A stretch of 64,000 bases of DNA from Halorubellus sp. JP-L1 (GTDB taxonomy: Archaea; Halobacteriota; Halobacteria; Halobacteriales; Natrialbaceae), in assembly GCF_011440375.1 (NCBI RefSeq), contig NZ_JAAOIR010000001.1, positions 248,001 to 312,000 on the forward strand, given 5' to 3'. The notes beneath the pieces are model-generated. The model did not search any database. It was given only the letters and a program-made list of their open reading frames with translations, and was not told where the DNA came from. The position numbers and the translations under genes are program-made. Shown here in pieces: positions 24,647 to 33,036 of this stretch. Within the stretch, counting starts at the first letter, position 1. Each line of letters opens with the position of its first letter.

Positions 24647-25756
24647 ATGGACGAGCGCGGGTCGCGCGAGGCGTTCGAGGATTCGGGCACGCTCGGTGTC
24701 GAGGAGGAGTTCTTCGTCGTCGACGACGCCGGGCGGCCGGTGTCCGGGAGCGACGCGCTCGTGTACGACGCCGACCCGCCCGCGCTCCTCGAGGGCCGCC
24801 TCGACCACGAACTGTTCAAGACCGTGGTGGAGACGCAGACGCCGAAGTCCGCGGACCTCGCCGAGGCCCGCGAGCACCTGAATGCGGTGCGGGACGCGCT
24901 CGTCGAGTTCGCGGCGAGCGAGGGCTACAGGATCGCGGGCGCGGGCCTGCATCCGGCGGCGACGTGGCGCGAACTCGAGCACGCCGAGAAGCCCCGGTAT
25001 CGGAGTCAGCTCGACCGCATCCAGTACCCCCAGCACAGGAACACGACCGCCGGCCTGCACGTGCACGTCGGCGTGGACGACGCGGACGCGGCGACGTGGA
25101 TCGCGAACGAACTCCGTTGGTTCCTCCCGCCGATGCTCGCGCTGTCCGCGAACTCGCCGTTCTGGGACGGCTACGACACCGGCCTGGCGTCTGCGCGCGC
25201 GAAGATCTTCGAGGCGCTCCCGAACACGGGCATGCCGACCGCGTTCGACGGGTACGACGACTTCGAGGCGTTCGAGGCGCGGATGGTCGACTCGGGGAGC
25301 ATCCGCGACCGCGGCGAGCTCTGGTACGACGTCCGCCCGCACTCCGGGCACGGCACCGTCGAGGTCCGGGCGCCTGACGGCCAGGCCGACCCCGGGGTCG
25401 TCCTCGCGTTCGTCGAGTACACCGCAGCGCTCGTCGAAGACCTCCGCGAGCGCTACGCGGACCTCGCCGACCCCTGGGACGCTCGCGGCGACGGCTATCC
25501 GCACCAGCATCGGCGCGAGATCCTGGACGAGAACAAGTGGCGCGCGCTCCGGCACGGCCACGACGCCGAGTTCGTCGCGCTCGACGGCGAGGGAACCGTG
25601 TCGTTCCCGTCGGTCGTCGACCGCGAATGCGACCGCCTCGGCGTCACCGGCATCCGCGACGTGCTGGACGCCGAGAGCGGCGCCGAACGGCAGCGTCACG
25701 TGCTCGAGTCGGTTGGGTTCGACGCGCTCTGCGAGTCGCTCCGACTGGACGCCTGA
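24647..25756 (+). CDS. gshA: glutamate-cysteine ligase, haloarchaeal GshA
   Basis: 369 residues. It matches the YbdK/GCS2-like ligases: [13 protein letters not shown] at the N terminus with the metal-binding Glu residues, [16 protein letters not shown], and the His-rich [15 protein letters not shown] near residue 138. Haloarchaea make gamma-glutamylcysteine as their main small thiol and lack glutathione synthetase; this enzyme makes it from Glu, Cys and ATP. ATG 24647 follows a TATA box at leaderless distance. Two genes away from coaD, with no operon link. Confidence 0.88.
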   Translation: MDERGSREAFEDSGTLGVEEEFFVVDDAGRPVSGSDALVYDADPPALLEGRLDHELFKTVVETQTPKSADLAEAREHLNAVRDALVEFAASEGYRIAGAGLHPAATWRELEHAEKPRYRSQLDRIQYPQHRNTTAGLHVHVGVDDADAATWIANELRWFLPPMLALSANSPFWDGYDTGLASARAKIFEALPNTGMPTAFDGYDDFEAFEARMVDSGSIRDRGELWYDVRPHSGHGTVEVRAPDGQADPGVVLAFVEYTAALVEDLRERYADLADPWDARGDGYPHQHRREILDENKWRALRHGHDAEFVALDGEGTVSFPSVVDRECDRLGVTGIRDVLDAESGAERQRHVLESVGFDALCESLRLDA

Positions 25757-25821
25757 GCGCTCGCAGACCGCCAGGCAATGGGTTTTTAACCGCGTGCCAC
25801 TTGTGTCCTCATCGAAAGGTC

Positions 25822-26421
25822 ATGTCCAGGGACGACGTCACAGAACCGGGTGCGGACGACGACGACGAGTCGACGCGACGACAGAAGGCCATCGAGGGGT
25901 TCGACTCCGGCATCGTCGACCTCCTGTCGTGGGTGCTCGACACGGAGACCCGCGCAAAGATATACATCTACCTGCAGGCCGAACCCGCGTCGACGAGCGA
26001 GGAGATCGCGCAGGGTACGGGGCTCTACCCGAGTACGGTCCGGGAGGCGCTCGCGGAACTCCACGACGAAGGGAAGGTCAATCGCGAGAAGCGCTCCGCG
26101 TCGGGGGCGGGAAACAACCCGTACGAGTACACGGCCATCCCCCCGAGCGACCTCGTCTCTGGCGTCGTCGGCCAGGTCCAGGACGAACTGAACACGGTGT
26201 TCAACCTCGACGACCTGCTCGAACGCGACGAGGACGTCGTCGACTCAGGTGAGACGACGGACGAACCCGTGACGATCACTGTCGAGTCGGACGACGGACC
26301 GTCGACGCTGGCTGACGACGCCGACGACGCGTCCGACAGCGAGGGCGATGAGGGCGCGAACGACGCGTTCGACGGCGTCGACGACTCGGGCGGCCGCGAC
26401 GACGACACTCCCGAGGAGTGA
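25822..26421 (+). CDS. winged-helix transcription regulator with acidic tail
   Basis: 199 residues. A winged helix occupies about residues 35-100: LLSWVLDTETRAKIYIYLQA, STSEEIAQGTGLYPSTVREA and LAELHDEGKVNREKRS with a Gly-rich wing (ASGAGNNPYEY). The last 75 residues are very acidic low-complexity sequence. TrmB/ArsR-like in character but without an effector domain, so it probably acts by DNA binding alone. A strong TATA element GGTTTTTAAC (25781-25790) lies about 36 bases upstream, leaving a short leader. Alone between gshA and coaD. Confidence 0.75.
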   Translation: MSRDDVTEPGADDDDESTRRQKAIEGFDSGIVDLLSWVLDTETRAKIYIYLQAEPASTSEEIAQGTGLYPSTVREALAELHDEGKVNREKRSASGAGNNPYEYTAIPPSDLVSGVVGQVQDELNTVFNLDDLLERDEDVVDSGETTDEPVTITVESDDGPSTLADDADDASDSEGDEGANDAFDGVDDSGGRDDDTPEE

Positions 26422-26480
26422 CGGCCTCCGGGGTCCAGGGATTCAATCCATTTATGACGCGCCCGGTCGACTGAACGGAC

Positions 26481-26969
26481 ATGGATGTTGCGCTGGGTGG
26501 GACGTTCGACCCAGTTCACGACGGACATCGTGCGCTCTTCGAGCGTGCGTTCGAACTCGGGGACGTGACCGTGGGACTGACGAGCGACGAACTCGCGCCA
26601 AAGACGCGGCACGTCGACCGCTACGTGCGGTCGTTCGCGGAACGCAAACGCGACCTCGAGTCCGAACTCGCGCCGCTGGCCGACGCGGCGGACCGCGACT
26701 TCGAGATCCTCGAACTCACCGAGCCGACGGGGATCGCGACGGAACCCCGGTTCGACGCACTCGTCGTCTCCCCGGAGACCGAGGCGACCGGCGAGCGCAT
26801 CAACGAGATCCGCGAGGAATCGGGTGTCGACCCGCTCCAGATCGTCGTCGTGGACCACGTCATCGCCGACGACGGCGACGTCATCTCGTCGACGCGCATC
26901 GTGAACGGCGAGATCGACGAGCACGGGACCATGACGCCGGACCGCGACGGCCGGCCGGCGTCCCGCTAG
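26481..26969 (+). CDS. coaD: phosphopantetheine adenylyltransferase, archaeal type
   Basis: 162 residues. Nucleotidyltransferase fold with GGTFDPVHDGHRALFERA (HxGH-like HDGH at about 13-16) and the C-terminal ISSTRIVNGEID. Catalyses the penultimate step of coenzyme A synthesis, ATP plus 4'-phosphopantetheine to dephospho-CoA. The archaeal enzyme lacks the bacterial C-terminal helix, and the length agrees. ATG 26481 with CATTTATGAC some 30 bases upstream as a likely TATA. Confidence 0.9.
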   Translation: MDVALGGTFDPVHDGHRALFERAFELGDVTVGLTSDELAPKTRHVDRYVRSFAERKRDLESELAPLADAADRDFEILELTEPTGIATEPRFDALVVSPETEATGERINEIREESGVDPLQIVVVDHVIADDGDVISSTRIVNGEIDEHGTMTPDRDGRPASR

Positions 26970-27005
26970 ACGCGCGCCGCGCTCGCAGTCGTCGCGAAGC
27001 CGTTC

Positions 27006-27059
27006 GTGGCTGTGGCGGTCGCCGAGTTCGTCGTGGCTGTGGCGGTCGCCGAGTTCGTA
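27006..27059. repeat. 27-bp tandem duplication downstream of the TFB-like gene
   Basis: Units 27006-27032 and 27033-27059 start GTGGCTGTGGCGGTCGCC and are identical but for the last base; a degenerate third start, GTGGCCGTCACC, runs into the stop of the TFB-like gene at 27067. It lies between converging coaD and TFB-like genes. Confidence 0.8.
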
Positions 27060-27066
27060 GTGGCCG

Positions 27067-27375
27067 TCACCACGTCGGCGGTTCGAATCCGGCCTCTTCG
27101 AGGACGTCCTTCCAGCGCTGCTGGACGCTCAACCGCGACACGCCAGCGGCGTCCGCGACCGCGGTCTGGGATCGCTCGTCGCTCTCCAGGAGCGCGGCGG
27201 CGTACACGCTCGCCGCGATCGCCGCAGGCTTCGATCGGTCCGAGTCCGGCGCTGTCGACAGGAACAGGTCCGTCGCCGTCGACCGCGTCGCCGACGCCAA
27301 CTCGAGGCGCTCGCAGACCTCCTGGAGCTCTCGAATCCACGCCTCGTTGTCCACTCGATCGCTCGCGCGGTACAC
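27067..27375 (-). CDS. TFB-like protein with one cyclin-type repeat
   Basis: 102 residues if started at GTG 27375 (VYRASDRVDNEAWIREL). The sequence follows the second cyclin repeat of archaeal TFB: ATDLFLSTAPDSDRSKPAAI, AASVYAAALLESDERSQTAV and the recognition helix AGVSRLSVQQRWKDVL, ending GFEPPTW. It lacks the zinc ribbon, B-finger and first repeat of a true TFB, so it cannot start transcription alone; these short relatives are common in haloarchaea and of unknown role. An in-frame ATG at 27561 would add 62 residues with CDEC but no TFB zinc-ribbon pattern, so I prefer the shorter form. Confidence 0.62.
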   Translation of the reverse strand: MYRASDRVDNEAWIRELQEVCERLELASATRSTATDLFLSTAPDSDRSKPAAIAASVYAAALLESDERSQTAVADAAGVSRLSVQQRWKDVLEEAGFEPPTW

Positions 27376-27608
27376 GCAGACAGCTTGTGTCCCCTGACTC
27401 TTGAACTTCGCGTCCGAGCCGGCGCGTTCGTGGAGCCTGCGCGTCCTGCACTCGTCGCACGTGCGATTCGTAGCGAGTCGGCCAGGAGGAAGGGATAGAC
27501 TCGACCGCGGACGGACGCACTTCCGAATCCGGCCGTCGCTGCCGACGCGCTCGTTCGTCAAAGCGGTCGCTCTGGACGGGGTTCGGCCAGTTGTCCAAAT
27601 CGTGTCTT

Positions 27609-27620
27609 CTTTTAGGATAT
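27609..27620 (+). promoter_or_regulatory. TATA box for the sulfatase-family gene
   Basis: CTTTTAGGATAT lies about 25-30 bases before ATG 27639, consistent with leaderless transcription. Confidence 0.5.
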
Positions 27621-27638
27621 CGCGCCAATCGACAGTCC

Positions 27639-29015
27639 ATGCAGACGTTACTCGTCACCGTCGATTCCCTTCGGGCGGACCACCTCGGTCAGTACGGGTA
27701 CGAACGGGATACGATGCCGGCTCTCGACCGCCTGACGGATTCGGGGACGGTGTTCGAGAACGCGTTCGCGAACGGAGCGTACACGCGGATATCGATTCCA
27801 TCCTTTCAGACGTCGCGTCACCTGGCGTACGAGCACCTGGACGAACTGCCGACGATAGCGTCCACGCTCTCGAGCGAGGGAATCGATACGGCGGTCGTCG
27901 GAACGCAGACCGGCATCGGTCTCGTCGACGGCGGGTTCGGGTTCGACGAGACGATCGATCTCGGCCGGGACGAGTTTCACGAGGAAGCCAACCAGGAGCG
28001 AGCGATCTCCGAGCGGATCACGTACCAGATCAATCGCCCGGCGACGAAACTGAGCCGAGCCCTGCAAGCGTCCGGGATGGAACGACTCTACGAACTCCTC
28101 AAGCGCCCGTACAACGAGTTCTTCGGGGGGAGCGGATTCCAGTATCTCGGGTACACCAGCGCCGAAGAGGTGACTGACCGAGCGCTGTCGTGGCTCGAAT
28201 CCCACGCCGATTCCGAGTTCTTCCTGTGGGTTCACTACATGGAGGCGCACCGTCCCTACGGCGTTCACGACGACGACCCGGCGTACCTCGATTCGCCGAC
28301 GGACGTCGACGAGATGAAGGCCCTCATGAAGAAGGCGGGGACGCGACCCGACGAGGTCACCGACCGAGAACGCGACCTGATGCGGGATAGCTACGACTCA
28401 GACCTCCGATACTGCTCGCGGCACCTCGAACGCCTCTTCGACGGCCTCGAGCGGTTCGGGATCTGGGAGGACGGGAATCTACTGTTCTCGAGCGACCACG
28501 GCGAAGAGTTCCACGAACACGGGAACTTCTACCACCGGAACTACCCGTACGACGTCTTGACGCACGTGCCGTTGGTGGTGAAGGCTCCGAGCATCGACGC
28601 GGATGACCGAATCGCGGACGGTCGGGAACTGCTGGATCTCGCGCCAACGATCTGTGAGTTCCATCTCGACGACGCCGACACGTCGTCGTTCGACGGCACT
28701 CACCTGTTCGAGGGGCCGTCGCGGACCGTCTTCTCGCTCGGCCAGCCGAACGACGCCAAGCCGGCGGTCGCGGTCCGTACCGACGAGTGGAAGTACATCA
28801 CGAACGACGACCACGAGCGGCTCTACGACCTCCGGGACGACCCGGCCGAACAGGTCGACTGCGTGGACGAGCACCCAGAGATGTCGGAGACGCTTCGAGC
28901 AAAGATTCCGGATCGGATTCGGGAACGACGAACGAAACAGCCCCGGTCGCCGGACGACGAGGTCGACCGCGAGCAGCTCGAAGCGCTCGGCTACATGGAA
29001 CTCAAAGAAGAATAA
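27639..29015 (+). CDS. sulfatase-superfamily hydrolase, non-canonical active site
   Basis: 458 residues, alkaline phosphatase/sulfatase fold. Metal ligands are Asp 9 (TVDSLRADHLGQYG) and Asp-His in LFSSDHGEEFHEHG; HYMEAHRPYG is the substrate-side motif. The nucleophile region reads TRISIPSFQTSRH, with Ser at about 52 in place of the modifiable Cys and Phe where sulfatases have the Arg of CxPxR. It may therefore be a phosphodiesterase or phosphoglycerol transferase-like enzyme rather than a true sulfatase. No signal peptide. In haloarchaea such genes often belong to surface glycan loci, but no glycosyltransferase is nearby. Confidence 0.78.
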   Translation: MQTLLVTVDSLRADHLGQYGYERDTMPALDRLTDSGTVFENAFANGAYTRISIPSFQTSRHLAYEHLDELPTIASTLSSEGIDTAVVGTQTGIGLVDGGFGFDETIDLGRDEFHEEANQERAISERITYQINRPATKLSRALQASGMERLYELLKRPYNEFFGGSGFQYLGYTSAEEVTDRALSWLESHADSEFFLWVHYMEAHRPYGVHDDDPAYLDSPTDVDEMKALMKKAGTRPDEVTDRERDLMRDSYDSDLRYCSRHLERLFDGLERFGIWEDGNLLFSSDHGEEFHEHGNFYHRNYPYDVLTHVPLVVKAPSIDADDRIADGRELLDLAPTICEFHLDDADTSSFDGTHLFEGPSRTVFSLGQPNDAKPAVAVRTDEWKYITNDDHERLYDLRDDPAEQVDCVDEHPEMSETLRAKIPDRIRERRTKQPRSPDDEVDREQLEALGYMELKEE

Positions 29016-29016
29016 G

Positions 29017-29026
29017 CTTATAAAGG
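29017..29026 (+). promoter_or_regulatory. TATA box for tRNA-Leu
   Basis: CTTATAAAGG follows the sulfatase gene stop directly and is 51-60 bases before the tRNA, giving a 5' leader of about 30 bases. Confidence 0.6.
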
Positions 29027-29076
29027 CCCGTCGGCGTATTTCGGCTGTCGGGGACGAACCCTCGACGAGTGACCGA

Positions 29077-29160
29077 GCGCGGGTAGCCAAGCCAGGAAAC
29101 GGCGCAGCGCTTAGGACGCTGTCTCGTAGGAGTCCGCCGGTTCAAATCCGGTCCCGCGCA
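29077..29160 (+). tRNA. tRNA-Leu (anticodon UAG)
   Basis: 84-base class II tRNA. Acceptor arms GCGCGGG and CCCGCGC with discriminator A; D-arm GCC/GGC; anticodon stem CAGCG/CGCTG with loop CTTAGGA, giving anticodon TAG for CUA codons; long variable arm with CTC/GAG stem; T-loop TTCAAAT. CCA is not encoded and no intron is present. Two partial copies of the T-arm and acceptor end lie downstream at 29223-29257 and 29311-29345. Confidence 0.95.
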
Positions 29161-29222
29161 CTTCTCCGCTCGAACGCAGGTGAGAGCGGAGACTGCGCAG
29201 CGTCCGGATTTGAAGCAGGGAG

Positions 29223-29345
29223 CAGCTCGCTGCGACCGTGGTTCGAATCCGGTCCCGCGCACTGAGTGAGTGAAGTGAGGAAGAAGCTGGTGTGGACTTG
29301 TACCAGAGACCAGCTCGCTGCGACCGTGGTTCGAATCCGGTCCCG
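29223..29345 (+). repeat. two 35-bp copies of a tRNA 3'-end sequence
   Basis: Identical 35-bp direct repeats at 29223-29257 and 29311-29345 begin CAGCTCGCTGCGACCGTG and end with GGTTCGAATCCGGTCCCG, a T-loop plus acceptor 3' strand nearly matching the tRNA-Leu upstream. The first continues CGCA, completing the acceptor. They lack a D-arm and 5' acceptor, so are not tRNA genes. They fill the otherwise gene-free stretch 29161-29459. Such fragments are what successive integrations at a tRNA gene leave behind, but no integrase is present. Confidence 0.8.
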
Positions 29346-29459
29346 TGATTGGGACGCGGTCGGGTCGCGATCGACGCATGGGCGGTCTCGTGATTCTCGT
29401 CTGACGGGTGTCGGACGCTGCAAAAGCCTTTTTGAGGCGTGGGCGGTTTTGTCTGTCCG

Positions 29460-30272
29460 ATGGAGGATATCGGCGAGCTGTTCGACGGGTTGTTCGCGGA
29501 CGTCGATGCCGTGTTCTTGTTCTCGCCGAGCGGCTCGTACTTCGAGCGGTTCGAGGACGTGGAGGACACGGACGTCGTCGTGGTGTCGACGGAGAACTCG
29601 GTCGGTGCCGAGACGTTCGTCGACCTCCCCCTGGAGTTCGACGACGTTACGCAGCGCGTGAAGTTCGGGCTCGAGGGCGCGCTCGAACAGGGGTACATCG
29701 ACGGGGGCGACGTCGTGGTGTGTGCGACGAGCGTGTTCGACGGGTCTCCGGATACGGTGTCGCGGATTCGCGCGGACGAGGACGTCCGGACGGGCGTCTA
29801 CGACCTCTTCGCGGGATCGCGGGCGGAGGCGTCGGTCATCAAGAACGTCCTCGAGCTCGTCGTGGAGCTCGGGAAGAAGGGCCAGAAGGGCGAGCCGGTG
29901 GGCGCGCTGTTCGTCGTCGGCGACGCGGGGAAGGTGATGAACAAGTCCCGGCCGCTCTCGTACAATCCGTTCGAGAAGAGTCACGTGCACGTCGGGGACC
30001 CGATCGTGAACGTGATGCTGAAGGAGTTCTCGCGGCTCGACGGCGCGTTCGTCATCTCGGACTCCGGGAAGATCGTGAGCGCGTACCGCTACCTGGAGCC
30101 GTCCGCGGAGGGCGTCGACATCCCGAAGGGGCTCGGGACGCGGCACATGGCCGCTGGCGCGGTGACGCGGGACACGAACGCGACCGCGATCGTGTTGAGC
30201 GAGAGCGACGGCCTCGTCCGTGCGTTCAAGGGTGGTGAACTGGTGCTGGAGATCGACCCGGAGGACTACTGA
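29460..30272 (+). CDS. dacZ: diadenylate cyclase DacZ (c-di-AMP synthase)
   Basis: 270 residues. The C-terminal DAC domain carries DGAFVISDSG (DGA at 194-196) and GLGTRHMAAGAVTRDT (GTRH at 226-229), the two catalytic motifs for making cyclic di-AMP from two ATP. The N-terminal half is the archaeal DacZ regulatory region, a PK-like alpha/beta fold by comparison with the family. In Haloferax DacZ is essential and tied to osmotic balance. The stop overlaps the start of an MscS-type channel gene (TGATG), a telling operon partner. T-rich element CCTTTTTGAG (29427-29436) is a leaderless promoter candidate. Confidence 0.9.
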   Translation: MEDIGELFDGLFADVDAVFLFSPSGSYFERFEDVEDTDVVVVSTENSVGAETFVDLPLEFDDVTQRVKFGLEGALEQGYIDGGDVVVCATSVFDGSPDTVSRIRADEDVRTGVYDLFAGSRAEASVIKNVLELVVELGKKGQKGEPVGALFVVGDAGKVMNKSRPLSYNPFEKSHVHVGDPIVNVMLKEFSRLDGAFVISDSGKIVSAYRYLEPSAEGVDIPKGLGTRHMAAGAVTRDTNATAIVLSESDGLVRAFKGGELVLEIDPEDY

Positions 30273-31060
30273 TGGTCGTCATGCAGTTCGAGAACGCCCC
30301 GGACTTCCTGCAGAACCTTCCCTGGGAGACGTACGGGCAGGTCCTGTTCGTCGTCCTCATCGGCGCGCTCCTCGGGTTCTTCGTCGGCCGGTTGACGTAT
30401 CGCGTGCTGGTCGCGGCGGGCGTCGACACGGCCGTGGAGGGGATGTCGTTCGAACGGAGCGCGCAGAGCCTCGGGACGTCGACGGTCGACTTGCTCGCGC
30501 GACTGTTCGGGTGGACGGTGTTCGGCGTCGCCATCCTGGGCGCGGTGACGGTACTGAACCTGGACACGGCGCTGTTCTGGCGGATCGTCGTCCAGATGGT
30601 CCCGCAGGTGTTCGTCGCGATCCTCGTCCTCATCGTCGGGTTCGTCGTCGCGGACAGGGCCGAGCTCGTCGTCAGCGAGCACTTGCGTGGCGTGAAACTC
30701 CCCGAGGTAGCGTTCCTCCCGCGCATCGTCCGGTACAGCGTCCTCTACGTCGCGGCGCTCATCTCGCTCGGTCAGATCGGAGTCGCGACGGTCGCGCTCC
30801 TGGTGCTCCTGTTCCTGTACTTCTTCGGCATCATCGTGTTCGGCGTCGTCGCGCTCTGGGACTTCCTGCGTTCGGGCGCGGCCGGCGTCTACCTCCTCCT
30901 CGAACAGCCCTACAGCATCGGGGATCGCATCCGCATCGGCGAGAGCGCGGGCGTGGTCCAGGAGGTCGACCTGTTCGTGACGCGCGTCGAGGACGACGAC
31001 ACCGAGTACGTCGTCCCGAATCGGAAGGTGCTCCGCGAAGGCGTGGCGCGCGAGCGGTAA
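30272..31060 (+). CDS. MscS-family mechanosensitive channel, short form
   Basis: 262 residues. About four to five hydrophobic helices (30-50, 78-98, 107-130, 150-200) precede the beta-domain PYSIGDRIRIGESAGVVQEV, VTRVEDDDTEYVVPNRKVL. The protein stops just after this domain, so the C-terminal cage of E. coli MscS is missing. ATG 30272 overlaps the dacZ stop by one base, so the two are coupled. Family role is release of small solutes on membrane tension. Co-translation with a c-di-AMP synthase suggests joint control of turgor. It converges on the acyltransferase gene 3 bases away. Confidence 0.83.
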   Translation: MVVMQFENAPDFLQNLPWETYGQVLFVVLIGALLGFFVGRLTYRVLVAAGVDTAVEGMSFERSAQSLGTSTVDLLARLFGWTVFGVAILGAVTVLNLDTALFWRIVVQMVPQVFVAILVLIVGFVVADRAELVVSEHLRGVKLPEVAFLPRIVRYSVLYVAALISLGQIGVATVALLVLLFLYFFGIIVFGVVALWDFLRSGAAGVYLLLEQPYSIGDRIRIGESAGVVQEVDLFVTRVEDDDTEYVVPNRKVLREGVARER

Positions 31061-31063
31061 TCG

Positions 31064-31645
31064 CTACTCTTCCTTTGCCGTCTCGGTACCTTCGACAGTC
31101 GACTCGTCGTCGGTCATCGGGCGTGCGGGAACGCCAGCGACCGTCGCGCCCGGTTCGACGTCGCGCGTGACGAGCGAGTTCGCGGCGACCTGTGCGCCGT
31201 CCCCGATCTCGACGCCGGGGAGGACGATGGCGCCGGCGCCGATCATCGCGCGCTCGCCGACGACGACGTCGCCGACGCGGTATTCTTCCTGGAGGAACTC
31301 GTGACACAGCAGCGTCGCGTCGTACCCGATTATCGCGTGGTCGCGGATCGTGATGTGCTCGGGCCAGAACACGTCCGGCGTCGCCTCCAGCCCCCACGAC
31401 ACTCCGTCGCCGACGGTGACGCCGATGCGCGCGAGCAGCCAGTTCTTCAGTTTCAGGCTCGGCGAGACCCGCACGAGCCAGACGACGACGTAGTTCAGCG
31501 CGACGCGCAACGGCGACTTCGCGCTCGTCCAGTGCTGGAGCGAGTTCAGCGGCCCCGGCGTCGGATGCCCGCGGACGCGGTCGTGCCTCGGGGTCGCCTC
31601 GTCGGTCGCACGCTCGTCGTCGCCGGCAGGGTCGTCGTCGCTCAC
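31064..31645 (-). CDS. hexapeptide-repeat acyltransferase
   Basis: 193 residues. Left-handed beta-helix repeats cover about 90-180 (ITIRDHAIIGYDATLLCHEF, VVVGERAMIGAGAIVLPGVE, IGDGAQVAANSLVTRDVEPG) and end in the acetyltransferase signature ATVAGVPARPM. The His in CHEF is a likely base. Start GTG 31645 is supported by TTTCAAGA on the minus strand (31671-31678) at leaderless distance. Acetyl-CoA or acyl-CoA is the usual donor; acceptor, perhaps a sugar, unknown. N-terminal 35 residues are acidic and disordered. Confidence 0.8.
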   Translation of the reverse strand: MSDDDPAGDDERATDEATPRHDRVRGHPTPGPLNSLQHWTSAKSPLRVALNYVVVWLVRVSPSLKLKNWLLARIGVTVGDGVSWGLEATPDVFWPEHITIRDHAIIGYDATLLCHEFLQEEYRVGDVVVGERAMIGAGAIVLPGVEIGDGAQVAANSLVTRDVEPGATVAGVPARPMTDDESTVEGTETAKEE

Positions 31646-31713
31646 GTCACTCCGTAGCCCACGGTGGGTCTTGAAACCATCCCGAATCGGGTCGTTCGTC
31701 CCGCGCCGGGGCC

Positions 31714-33036
31714 TCAGTTCCCGCGGAGTTCCTGGACGTGGTCGATGCGGGCCTGGACGAGTGCGTCGGTGCCGACGTCGTGGCGGACGTGCAGGCCCTC
31801 GTCGCCGGCCTCGTCGAGGACGGCTTCGGCGACGGCTTCGGCGTCGCTGATGGTGTCGGCGACGCCGACGACGGCGAACGCGCGCGAGGTCGTGGTGTAG
31901 ATGCCGTCGTCGCGTTCGTCGACGCTCGCGTAGAACAGGAGCGCGTCGCCGTCGTAGTCGCTCGCGACTTCGCGTGCGCGCTCCTCGTCGACCGCGACTT
32001 TCGTCCCGGCTTTGGGGTCGACTGGGTAGCCCTCTGGCGCGGCGTACTTGCAGACCGTCGCCTGCTCCGCGAACTCGAGTTCGGGGAGCGGGCGGCCGTC
32101 GCGCGCCGCCTGCATCAGTTCGACGTAGTCCGTCTCGAGGACGGGGAGCGTGTTCATCGCCTCCGGGTCGCCGAAGCGCGCGTTGAACTCGACGACCTTC
32201 ACGCCCTCGGCGGTGAGCATGAACTGGCCGTAGAGGACGCCGCGGTAGTCCTCGAGCGCGTCGACGGTCGCCTCCAGGATGCGCAGCGCCTCGACGCTGT
32301 CTGCCTCCGTCATGAACGGCAACTGGAAGGAGGCGTCCGAGTACGACCCCATCCCGCCCGTGTTCGGGCCCTCGTCGCCCTCGTACGCTCGCTTGTGGTC
32401 CTGGACCGCGGGCGAGACGAGGACGTCGTCGCCGGCGACGAACGCCTGCACGGTGAACTCCTCGCCGACGAGGCGCTCTTCGACCACCCAGTCGTCCCAG
32501 TCGCTGTCGCGCATGTACGCGACGGCCTCGTCCGTCGTGACCTGGTCGCCGGTGACGCGCACGCCCTTCCCGCCGGTGAGACCGACGGGCTTCACGGCCA
32601 CGTCGCCGTCGTACGACTCGACGTAGTTGCATGCATCGTCGACGTCGTCGAACGTCTCGTAGTCGATGCGGCCCGGGATCTCGTTGGCTTCCATGAACTC
32701 GCGCTGGAACGCCTTGTCCGTCTCGATGCGGGCGTCCTCCTCGCGCGGCGCGAACGCGTACACGTCCACGTCTTCGAGCGCGTCGACGACGCCCGCCTGG
32801 AGCGGCGACTCTGGACCGATCGCCGCGATGGTTGCGCCGACCTCGAGCGCGTAGTCGACGACGGCGTCGGGGTCGTTCTCGTCGAGCGTCTCGAACTCCT
32901 CGGCGAGGCGCGCGATGCCGGGGTTGCGGTTGCTCGCGCACGCGTACAGGGTCGCGGGCTCCTCGGCCTCGTCGACGGCACGGGCGATGGCGTGCTCGCG
33001 GCCGCCGCCACCGACGAGCAGGACGGTCTCACTCAT
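31714..33036 (-). CDS. purD: phosphoribosylamine-glycine ligase
   Basis: 440 residues, ATP-grasp ligase of purine synthesis joining glycine to phosphoribosylamine. N-terminal motif VLLVGGGGREHAIARAV, ATP-binding VAVKPVGLTGGKGVRVTGD, then the signature QDHKRAYEGDEGPNTGGMGS and FNARFGDPEAMNTLPVL. Start ATG 33036, preceded by a minus-strand TATA (ACTTTACA, about 33062-33069). Alone, divergent from the DUF255 gene. Confidence 0.95.
   Translation of the reverse strand: MSETVLLVGGGGREHAIARAVDEAEEPATLYACASNRNPGIARLAEEFETLDENDPDAVVDYALEVGATIAAIGPESPLQAGVVDALEDVDVYAFAPREEDARIETDKAFQREFMEANEIPGRIDYETFDDVDDACNYVESYDGDVAVKPVGLTGGKGVRVTGDQVTTDEAVAYMRDSDWDDWVVEERLVGEEFTVQAFVAGDDVLVSPAVQDHKRAYEGDEGPNTGGMGSYSDASFQLPFMTEADSVEALRILEATVDALEDYRGVLYGQFMLTAEGVKVVEFNARFGDPEAMNTLPVLETDYVELMQAARDGRPLPELEFAEQATVCKYAAPEGYPVDPKAGTKVAVDEERAREVASDYDGDALLFYASVDERDDGIYTTTSRAFAVVGVADTISDAEAVAEAVLDEAGDEGLHVRHDVGTDALVQARIDHVQELRGN

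Noticed and set aside
26966-27658. 230-codon minus-strand ORF with TNSATATA repeats
   Set aside because: It is a shadow frame across the TFB-like gene and the 27-bp repeat; the cyclin-repeat frame explains the conserved sequence.
29223-29345. Additional tRNA genes
   Set aside because: Only the T-arm and 3' acceptor halves exist; no matching D-arm, anticodon arm or 5' acceptor strand precedes them.
29002-29698. Minus-strand ORFs with repeated GTGFEPRSQRAA peptides
   Set aside because: They are translations of the T-arm copies and the antisense of dacZ; these are frequent false calls near tRNA 3' ends.
31064-32941. Long minus-strand frame joining the acyltransferase to an Arg-rich N terminus
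   Set aside because: The upstream part is the shifted frame of purD; the acyltransferase starts at GTG 31645 behind its own TATA.
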